A stretch of 64,000 bases of DNA. Source: Anaerohalosphaeraceae bacterium (GTDB lineage: Bacteria; Planctomycetota; Phycisphaerae; Sedimentisphaerales; UBA12454). The stretch lies in the NCBI GenBank assembly GCA_021108375.1, contig JAIORA010000034.1, positions 124,001 to 188,000 of the forward strand, in the 5' to 3' direction. Made by a program: the position numbers and the translations under genes. The notes under the pieces were generated by a model. That model was given only the letters and a program-made list of their open reading frames with translations, had not been told where the DNA came from and did not search any database. This document shows, piece by piece, positions 53,453 through 60,278 of the stretch; within the stretch, counting starts at the first letter, position 1, and every line of letters begins with the position of its first letter.

Positions 53453-55027
53453 ATGATAAAGACTGCAAATGACAAAATCAGGATTCCCGGGCTGAGGCCT
53501 GTAAAAGAATTCGGCGATGAAATGGCCGAACTTGGAGTTAACTTCTACGTCTATGATGACAAGATGAATATCATCGAATACTGCGATGGCGGGAATTTTG
53601 TAAGCGATTTTGAGCAGATGTCGGAATTTGTTTCGGGATTGTTGGCTGACAAGTCGGAGGCTCTAATTGCCAGCCGGCAAATGGTTGGCGCAAAATTGGG
53701 AGATGGCCTTGGTTTGGCAGCCGTTTTGTTAATTGATGCCGGCAGCGATAAGGCAGAGCAGATGGTTTTTCTGAAGTTGCTGCTGAGTAATTTCGCAAAA
53801 AGTCTTGACGATGATTTCAAAAATCACCAGCAGATAGAACTGGTGAGCGGAGAATTAGCTCAGACGTATGAAGAGCTTATGCTTTTGTATAAAATGAGCA
53901 ACAGTATGAAAGTTACTCATACGGATTCAAATTACCTGCAAATGGCCTGCGATAATCTCACCGAATTGGTTAATGTTGAAGGTATTGCGGTGTTTGTTGA
54001 AAAACGTGTTGGGCAGACGAAAAAACTTGTTCTTACCGCCGGGACGGGACTATTGGCAATCGATTACAGGGACGAGTTCGACCAGGAGGTGCTCTATGAG
54101 AGGATTCGCAGCGAAATTAAATCCGGGTTTGATGTGCTTCTCGATAGCGAAGTGGATTCGCCTTTTAAGTATAGCTGGGACAGCAGGGTAAAAAATATCG
54201 TCGCTGTTCCGCTTTACAGCAATGATAAAATTATGGGTATGATGGTCGCGACAAACAGGATTGATAAGCCTGACTTTGATAGTATCGATGCCAAACTTTT
54301 TAACTCGGTAGCTAACGAGTGTGCGGTGTTTATCGAAAACAACAGTCTGTTCAGCGATTTGAAAGAATTGTTCATAGGCGCTCTTAAAGCCCTTACAAAT
54401 AGTATCGATGCCAAAGACCAGTACACAAGAGGCCATTCGGAAAGAGTGGCGTTTGTAAGCAGGTGGGTAGCCGAGCATTATGCGCAGTACCATTCTATGG
54501 AGCCTGAAGAAATTCAGAAGATATATCTTGCGGGACTGCTGCACGATGTAGGCAAGATTGGTATATCCGAATTGGTGCTTGGCAAGGATGGCAAGTTAAC
54601 CAAAGAAGAATACGACCAGATAAAGGAGCATCCGGCCATCGGAGCGGGGATTCTTTCTGATATTAAGCAGATGGGCGATGTTGTGCCGGGAGTTTTGAGC
54701 CATCACGAAAGATTTGACGGCAAGGGGTATCCCAATGGCCTCAGCGGTGAATATATTCCACTGGCAGGCAAAATCGTTATGGTTGCAGATACCTTTGATG
54801 CGATGACCTCAAGACGTACATATCGAAACGCAATGGGCGTGCAGGAAGCTATTGATGAAATAAGAGCAGGGCTTGGCGGACAGTTCGACCCGGAAATAGG
54901 GAAGCTGTTCATCGAGAGTGATGTCGAAAAATTGTGGGAGATATTGCAAACTGGCAGGATGGAAGATTATTACAGCGATAATTTTAACGATTATGGAACT
55001 GTGGCAGTGGGAGCTTTGTTGAGATGA
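53453..55027 (+). CDS. HD-GYP phosphodiesterase with GAF domain
   Basis: 524 residues. An N-terminal domain of unknown type (1-125), a GAF-like domain (about 145-300) and a C-terminal HD-GYP domain (about 305-500). Catalytic residues are intact: HSERV, HD at 364-365 (LLHDVGKIG), HHERFDGKGYP with GYP at 425-427. Such proteins hydrolyse cyclic di-GMP. It overlaps the STAS gene by four bases and stands two genes before an ATPase with MshEN-type c-di-GMP-binding motifs. Confidence 0.93.
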   Translation: MIKTANDKIRIPGLRPVKEFGDEMAELGVNFYVYDDKMNIIEYCDGGNFVSDFEQMSEFVSGLLADKSEALIASRQMVGAKLGDGLGLAAVLLIDAGSDKAEQMVFLKLLLSNFAKSLDDDFKNHQQIELVSGELAQTYEELMLLYKMSNSMKVTHTDSNYLQMACDNLTELVNVEGIAVFVEKRVGQTKKLVLTAGTGLLAIDYRDEFDQEVLYERIRSEIKSGFDVLLDSEVDSPFKYSWDSRVKNIVAVPLYSNDKIMGMMVATNRIDKPDFDSIDAKLFNSVANECAVFIENNSLFSDLKELFIGALKALTNSIDAKDQYTRGHSERVAFVSRWVAEHYAQYHSMEPEEIQKIYLAGLLHDVGKIGISELVLGKDGKLTKEEYDQIKEHPAIGAGILSDIKQMGDVVPGVLSHHERFDGKGYPNGLSGEYIPLAGKIVMVADTFDAMTSRRTYRNAMGVQEAIDEIRAGLGGQFDPEIGKLFIESDVEKLWEILQTGRMEDYYSDNFNDYGTVAVGALLR

Positions 55028-55359
55028 AAATAAAAAAACAAGACTATAAAGATGTTACCGTAATAGAGCTGCACGGCGAGTTTGTGGAGGAATACTGCAA
55101 GACATTCCAGGATGAGATGGCAGAGGTTATGCGGAAAGATATGGCGGGAATCGTTGTTGATGTCAGCAAGATGCCGTTCATCGACAGCAGCGGACTCGAA
55201 CAGCTATTGTGGCTGAGAGAACATTGCTATGATAATAGAAGTCAGCTGAAAATCGCGGGCATTGATGACAATTTTAATAAGATTCTCGAAATTACCCGAC
55301 TCGAAAAAGAATTTGATAAATATGATGAGCTTGGCGAAGCGGTGAAGAGCTTTACATAG
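55024..55359 (+). CDS. STAS-domain anti-sigma-factor antagonist
   Basis: 111 residues, SpoIIAA-like. The phosphorylatable serine lies in FIDSSGLEQLLWL (Ser55/Ser56). No matching anti-sigma kinase or phosphatase is nearby, so the partner is unknown. Translation is coupled to the HD-GYP gene. Confidence 0.9.
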   Translation: MKIKKQDYKDVTVIELHGEFVEEYCKTFQDEMAEVMRKDMAGIVVDVSKMPFIDSSGLEQLLWLREHCYDNRSQLKIAGIDDNFNKILEITRLEKEFDKYDELGEAVKSFT

Positions 55360-55387
55360 GGATTTTAAGTTTTTGACGGAAGGTATT

Positions 55388-57103
55388 ATGAAAACGGCAG
55401 TAAACAGCAAAATGCAGATTGGTGAGATTCTTCAGCAAAGAGGTATCGTAACTGACGAGCATATAGAGCAGGTTCTTTCGCACCAGAAGGGCAGCGGGCA
55501 CAAAAAGCTGCTCGGCGAACTCCTTGTTGAGCACGGCTTTTGCAGCAATAACGATGTTTCCTCGGCTTTAGCTGCGGTTTACGAAGTTCCTTACGCGCAG
55601 ATAAACCCAAAAATCTGCGACCCTGGAATTATCGAAATACTGCCAAGAGATTTTCTTGAAGAACACATCGTTTTGCCGCTGTTTAAGGTTAATGATGTAC
55701 TTACCATTGCGGTCAGCGAACCTTCCAACGTTTTTTTAATAGACGAAATTGAACGCCTGAGCAGTTGTCGTGTTCAGATTGTCTGTGCCACGGCAAAAGA
55801 TATACAGGCAACACTTCAGGCCTATATGCCAGCCTCAAACGTTTTTGTTATCGATGATATTATAGACGAAACCGGGCTTGATGATTTTACACTGATAGAA
55901 AACATATCCGAGGATATCGGTAATCTTGAAGAAGTTGCCGGACAGTCGCCGGTAGTCAAGCTGGTTAACTATCTCGTTTATAACGCGGTACACGAAAATG
56001 CAAGTGATATACATATTGAGCCGGACAACAAAAAACTTCGTGTGAGGTATCGTGTTGATGGCCAGCTTTATGAAAAGATTCGGCCTCCACACCAGATGCT
56101 TTCTGCGATAGTTTCGCGTATAAAAATTATGGCTGAGCTTGATATTGCACAGAGACGGCTGCCGCAGGATGGTGGTATTCACGTGATGGTTGATGGAAGG
56201 CCAATCGATTTAAGAGTTTCGGTTATGCCAGGAAACTTTGGCGAAAAGGTTGTTATCCGAATTTTAGATGCCCAGAAAATGATGTACAATCTGGAGACTC
56301 TGGGCTTTAGCTATGATAATCTGAAAATGCTCAAGGAAAATATCCAGGCACCAAACGGAATCGTTCTGGTTACCGGCCCGACTGGTTCTGGCAAAAATAC
56401 TACCCTCTACTCGATGCTGTCGGATTTGAACAGCGAAGAAGTAAATATAAGCACCGTCGAAGATCCGGTTGAGGCGAATATATCGTGCGTTAACCAGTTT
56501 GAGGTCAATACGGCAGCAGGTTTTACGTTCAGTTCGGCACTAAGGAGCCTTTTGCGTCAGGACCCGGATGTTGTGATGATTGGTGAAATTCGAGATGACG
56601 ATACTGCCAATATAGCTGTTCAGGCGGCACTTACTGGCCATTTGGTGTTTTCTACGCTTCACACAAATGACGCTCCTTCTGCGGTTACAAGGCTGATGGA
56701 TTTGGGGGTCGCCCCTTATCTTGTCGGTGCATCGCTGGTTGGAGTACTCGCTCAAAGGCTCGTCCGCAAGGTTTGTTCAAACTGTAAAGAAGAATATGAG
56801 CCGTCGGTAACGATGAAAAATATGGTGGAAAAAGCTATCGGGCCGGTCGAAAAATTTTATCGCGGATTGGGCTGTAAAAAATGTCGCAATTCCGGGTATC
56901 TGGGTCGGATTGCTATTCACGAATTGTTTATGCCAAACCAGATTGTTCAGGAACTGATTATGGAAGGTGCGAATCTGAAACAAATAAGAGCCGAAGCGAT
57001 TAAGGCTGGACTTGTGCCGTTAAGGCTCGACGGATTGCAGAAAGTAAAGGCTGGCATAACGACAATAGAAGAAATTGTGCGGGTTTCGAATTCAGAGCGA
57101 TAG
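55388..57103 (+). CDS. Secretion/pilus assembly ATPase (GspE/PilB-like)
   Basis: 571 residues from the ATG at 55388 (GGAAGG just upstream). The N-terminus carries two MshEN-like motifs (IGEILQQRGIVTDEHIEQVL and LLGELLVEHGFCSNNDVSSAL), the c-di-GMP-binding module of MshE/PilB ATPases. The hexameric motor domain has Walker A GPTGSGKNTTLYS, with Asn337 where Thr or Ser normally coordinates magnesium, an Asp box (STVEDPVE), a Walker B region (QDPDVVMIGEIRD), a His box (GHLVFSTLHTNDA) and the zinc tetracysteine (CSNC, CKKC). It powers pseudopilus extension from the cytoplasm. Confidence 0.94.
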   Translation: MKTAVNSKMQIGEILQQRGIVTDEHIEQVLSHQKGSGHKKLLGELLVEHGFCSNNDVSSALAAVYEVPYAQINPKICDPGIIEILPRDFLEEHIVLPLFKVNDVLTIAVSEPSNVFLIDEIERLSSCRVQIVCATAKDIQATLQAYMPASNVFVIDDIIDETGLDDFTLIENISEDIGNLEEVAGQSPVVKLVNYLVYNAVHENASDIHIEPDNKKLRVRYRVDGQLYEKIRPPHQMLSAIVSRIKIMAELDIAQRRLPQDGGIHVMVDGRPIDLRVSVMPGNFGEKVVIRILDAQKMMYNLETLGFSYDNLKMLKENIQAPNGIVLVTGPTGSGKNTTLYSMLSDLNSEEVNISTVEDPVEANISCVNQFEVNTAAGFTFSSALRSLLRQDPDVVMIGEIRDDDTANIAVQAALTGHLVFSTLHTNDAPSAVTRLMDLGVAPYLVGASLVGVLAQRLVRKVCSNCKEEYEPSVTMKNMVEKAIGPVEKFYRGLGCKKCRNSGYLGRIAIHELFMPNQIVQELIMEGANLKQIRAEAIKAGLVPLRLDGLQKVKAGITTIEEIVRVSNSER

Positions 57104-57115
57104 AAAGAAAATTAA

Positions 57116-58240
57116 ATGTCTGAAAATATCCTGAAAAACCTGATGCCATCCAACAGCACTGCTGCCAGTAACGACATCATTCGGGGCAAGGTTGCGCTGG
57201 GAGAGCTTTCATTTTTTGCCAGCCAGCTTTCGGTAATGCTCAGCAGTGGAGTAGTGCTTAGTGAGGGTGTTGAAGCAATCGCAGAGCAAACTAAGTACGG
57301 CTATTTCCAGGATGTTTTGTATAAAATTTCCGATAGATTGCAAAATGGTGAGAGCTTTTCGGGGGCACTTGCGGCTTATCCAAAAATTTTCGATTCGATG
57401 TTTGTCAGTGTTATAGAGGCTTCGGAGGTTTCGGGGCAGATGCCGGAAATGCTCGATGTGTTGGACGATTATCTTGGAAGCGAAACCGAGACCAGAAAAC
57501 AGATTAAGGGCGCATTAGTGTATCCGTGCATAATGATGGTGGTGGCGGTGCTTGCGACCTTTACACTGATGTTTTTTGTACTCCCGAAATTTACGAAAAT
57601 TTATGAATCTCGCGGGCAGGCACTTCCAAAACTTACGCGAATGCTGGTCAGCGTTAGCAAACTGGCATCAAACTGGCAGTCGGCGGTGATGACGGCAGCG
57701 GTTATAGCGGCTATCGTGGGCGGGCTGTACTATTGGCTCAAAACTGTCCAAGGTAAAAGGGTGACAGACTATATCAAAATTTATTTGCCGGTACTGGGCA
57801 ATATGTTCATTGATACGATAATGACCCGGAGCACTCGGATTATGGCGACGATGCTCAATACTGGCGTGCCTTTGCTGGAGACTCTGGAGGTTGTGAAAAA
57901 TTCTGCCGACAATCGGTATTTCCGAGTATTCTGGACGGAAACTTGTAATAGGGTTGAAGCTGGACTTCAGCTTTCTGAGGCTATGAAAGCTGCTTCGTAT
58001 AGCGAACTTGTTGCGCCAGCCATTCTTCAGATGATTCGTGCAGGCGAAAAGAGTGGAAACCTTGGGCCTGTATGCGACAGGGTGAGCCGTTTTTATGACA
58101 AGAAGCTCAAGGTATCTATAAAGACTGTTACTACAATGATAGAGCCGGTAATGATTATAGTGATGGGCGTTATAATTGGGACGATTGCTATTGCGCTTTT
58201 GCTGCCTATCTTCAAAATCTCCAGCGTGGTGGGACATTAG
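57116..58240 (+). CDS. Inner-membrane platform protein (GspF/PilC-like)
   Basis: 374 residues: two homologous GspF domains (about 30-150 and 235-355) with three membrane segments (MMVVAVLATFTLMFFVL, AAVIAAIVGGLYYWL, MIIVMGVIIGTIAIALLLPI). It converts ATPase motion into pseudopilin extraction. Last gene of the locus; 12 bases after the ATPase. Confidence 0.93.
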   Translation: MSENILKNLMPSNSTAASNDIIRGKVALGELSFFASQLSVMLSSGVVLSEGVEAIAEQTKYGYFQDVLYKISDRLQNGESFSGALAAYPKIFDSMFVSVIEASEVSGQMPEMLDVLDDYLGSETETRKQIKGALVYPCIMMVVAVLATFTLMFFVLPKFTKIYESRGQALPKLTRMLVSVSKLASNWQSAVMTAAVIAAIVGGLYYWLKTVQGKRVTDYIKIYLPVLGNMFIDTIMTRSTRIMATMLNTGVPLLETLEVVKNSADNRYFRVFWTETCNRVEAGLQLSEAMKAASYSELVAPAILQMIRAGEKSGNLGPVCDRVSRFYDKKLKVSIKTVTTMIEPVMIIVMGVIIGTIAIALLLPIFKISSVVGH

Positions 58241-58655
58241 CAATTTTGTCATATCCGTGAAAGCGGGTATCCACATATTATTTATTCTGTTCCCACCGCC
58301 ATTTAGCCCGTAGAGCCTACCCTGAGCGAAGCCGAATGGGTCTTGCCCTGCGGGTATCCACATATTGTTTATTCCGTCCCCACCACGTAGAAGCCGAGCC
58401 GGGTAACCGGCCGGAATAAGTTGTCATCATTTTAATCAGCATGGAGAAATCTCAGTTAGCCTCGGCAATACATTACCGGGGTTGTTTTACAAATGGTTCA
58501 TCATTTTCTCATCGCCATTTAGCCCCCTGATTCATCAGGGGGTTGCAGTTTACTTTGCTTTTTTACTTTTTCAAAATTTGCGTCTAAAAATAAAATAAAA
58601 AATCAGTGCAATCTGTGTAATCCGTGTCTAAAAAACTTCGTGTCTTCGTGCCTTA
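58241..58655. repeat. Repeat field after the secretion locus, left part
   Basis: No gene. CCGTG-AAA-GCGGG hairpin (58248-58275), a block shared with 15400-15450 (near 58305-58355), a CCGAG hairpin with stem GCCGG-GTAA-CCGGC (near 58390), TAGCC hairpins CCTCGGCAAT/ATTACCGGGG (near 58460) and CCCCCTGAT/ATCAGGGGG (near 58521), then GTGCAATCTGTGTAATCC-type strings up to the MITE-like element. Confidence 0.75.
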
Positions 58656-58796
58656 TACTAATTCCGATTATTAAGTGCGCCATTGTCATTTCGACCGGAA
58701 CGAGCGAAGCGAATGGAGCGGAGAAATCTGTCGTTTTTAGATTCCTCGACTACGCTCGGAATGACGTATGTACGCATTTGTTATTCGTACTTGGTA
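58656..58796. mobile_element. MITE-like element, intact copy 2
   Basis: Same 141-bp length as 7064-7204, with only scattered differences, and again flanked by TTA on both sides (58653-58655, 58797-58799). Confidence 0.7.
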
Positions 58797-59541
58797 TTAG
58801 TGGCTAACAAAAACTCTGTGCTCTCTGTGTCCTCCGTGGTGAAATAATCTATCCGCTGTTAGCGGATTCCTCAACTCAAAACTAAGGACTCAAGACTCAT
58901 AACTATTTCATTTGTCATTCTCGCGAAAGCGGGAATCCATTTTTCTGTATTTCTTTTTTTCCTCTGTGAAATCAGTGTCTAAATAATCTGTGTAATCCGT
59001 GTCTAAAAAACTTCGTGTCTTCGTGCCTTGTACCAATTCCGATTATTAAGTGCGCCATTGTCATTTCGACCGGAATGAGCGAAGCGAATGGAGCGGAGAA
59101 ATCTCAACCCTGACCTTGTCATTCCCGCGAAAGCGGGAATCCATTCTTTTGAATTTTTTAAATCTGTGTTTATCAGTGTTCATCAGTGGCTAATTTTTTT
59201 AAAAAAGTCATCGCTGAAAGGCGATTCCTCAACTCAAAACTAAAGACTCAGAACTCAAAACTATTCGCCTTCGGCGAATAACCCGAATTGTTTAGTCTTG
59301 TTTTTTTGGGCTGAAATGGCCTCAAAATCGGCAAAAAACCGTTCAAAAACGGCAAAAAAGTGAGCAAAAACGTTCAAAAAGTGTCAAAAAAATTCAAAAA
59401 CGTTCAAATTTTTGCAGTTTTTCTATGGTTCAACAATGTCCTGAATGCGTTTTTAGCTCAAAAACGCTACTGCGATTTCCGGCTCAATAATATATTGAAT
59501 GGATTTTTGGCTTAAGAATGCTGTTTTTGCCCCACTTTTCT
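58797..59541. repeat. Repeat field after the secretion locus, right part
   Basis: ATCCGC/GCGGAT palindrome plus CTCAAAACT string (58848-58905), CTCGC-GAAA-GCGGG (58914-58938), a half copy of the MITE-like element (59031-59105), CCCGC-GAAA-GCGGG (59118-59143), ATCGC/GGCGAT plus CTCAAAACT (59207-59262), then a low-complexity A-rich run built on CGTTCAAAAA and CGGCAAAAAA (about 59310-59420). No gene is supported. Confidence 0.7.
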
Positions 59542-59633
59542 CAACGTAAAATAAGGACTTATGCACGAAACGCGCAACGTAAAATAAGGACTTATACACA
59601 AAATGCGCAATGTAAAATAAGGACTTACAAGCG
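59542..59633. repeat. 33-bp tandem repeat, 2.8 units
   Basis: Units at 59542-59574, 59575-59607 and 59608-59633 share the core CGTAAAATAAGGACTTA with a few changes. 33 bases equal eleven codons, and a minus-strand frame (59453-59923) stays open through it, giving KSLFYVARFVH-type repeats, but that frame overlaps the rpsO promoter and start, so I do not call it. Confidence 0.7.
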
Positions 59634-59805
59634 TTTTTTAGGTCAAAAGTCAATGAAAAACCAACAGTAGCTGTGCCGCGGAAGCGGCCGGATAAAATGG
59701 TTTCAATGTGAAAATTATCCGGTTGCTTCCGCAACTCGGCTGCTATAAAAAAACTGTGCAATCGGTGTCTGGAAAAACTTTGTTTGTTATTCGCAAATAA
59801 AACTA

Positions 59806-59833
59806 TTGCAACAAAGCATTTAAAGTATATAAT
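59806..59833 (+). promoter_or_regulatory. Promoter of rpsO-pnp
   Basis: TTGCAA (59806-59811), 16-base spacer, TATAAT (59828-59833). The leader carries a GCCCG/CGGGC hairpin (59844-59858), a possible target for S15 autocontrol. Confidence 0.75.
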
Positions 59834-59898
59834 GCCCTGTCCGGCCCGATGTGCGGGCATTTGTTTGTAATGACGGTTAATGAAAGGTATTAGAGAAG

Positions 59899-60165
59899 AT
59901 GTTGACGAAAGAGAAAAAAACAAAAGTTATCAATGAGTATGAAAGAACCGCCGGCGATACAGGTTCGCCAGAAGTGCAGATAGCAATACTGACAACACGT
60001 ATCAATGAGCTTACATCGCATTTCAAAACTCACCCCAAAGACCACTCCTCCAGAAGAGGATTGCTCAAGATGGTCGGAAACAGGTCTTCTTTGCTGAAGT
60101 ACATAAGCAACAAAGACGTTCAACGCTACAGGAAGATAATCTCAAGTCTGGGACTTCGTAAATAA
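59899..60165 (+). CDS. rpsO: 30S ribosomal protein S15
   Basis: 88 residues, the usual length. Binds the central domain of 16S rRNA early in 30S assembly. The family core is clear: [20 protein letters not shown], [22 protein letters not shown] stretch (here [18 protein letters not shown]) and LLKYI. Followed by pnp, the conserved bacterial order. Confidence 0.97.
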   Translation: MLTKEKKTKVINEYERTAGDTGSPEVQIAILTTRINELTSHFKTHPKDHSSRRGLLKMVGNRSSLLKYISNKDVQRYRKIISSLGLRK

Positions 60166-60175
60166 TTTTTTCATT

Positions 60176-60233
60176 GCCTTAAATCCCAAATTCCAAAGGC
60201 GATTTTCGTTTGTGTTTGCGATTGGGTTAAGGC
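60176..60233 (+). promoter_or_regulatory. Stem-loop between rpsO and pnp
   Basis: GCCTTAAATCCCAA (60176-60189) pairs, with a two-base bulge, with TTGGGTTAAGGC (60222-60233). It sits where the enterobacterial transcript has the RNase III-cut stem that controls pnp, so a similar role is plausible. No T-tract follows, so it is not a typical terminator. Confidence 0.55.
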
Positions 60234-60278
60234 TAATATGGATAGTTTTTAATCAGACTATCAAATCGAGAGGTAAAA

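Noticed and set aside
59453-59923. Minus-strand 156-codon frame containing the 33-bp repeats
   Set aside because: It overlaps the rpsO promoter and start codon, has no ribosome binding site and reads as low-complexity residues from the repeat.
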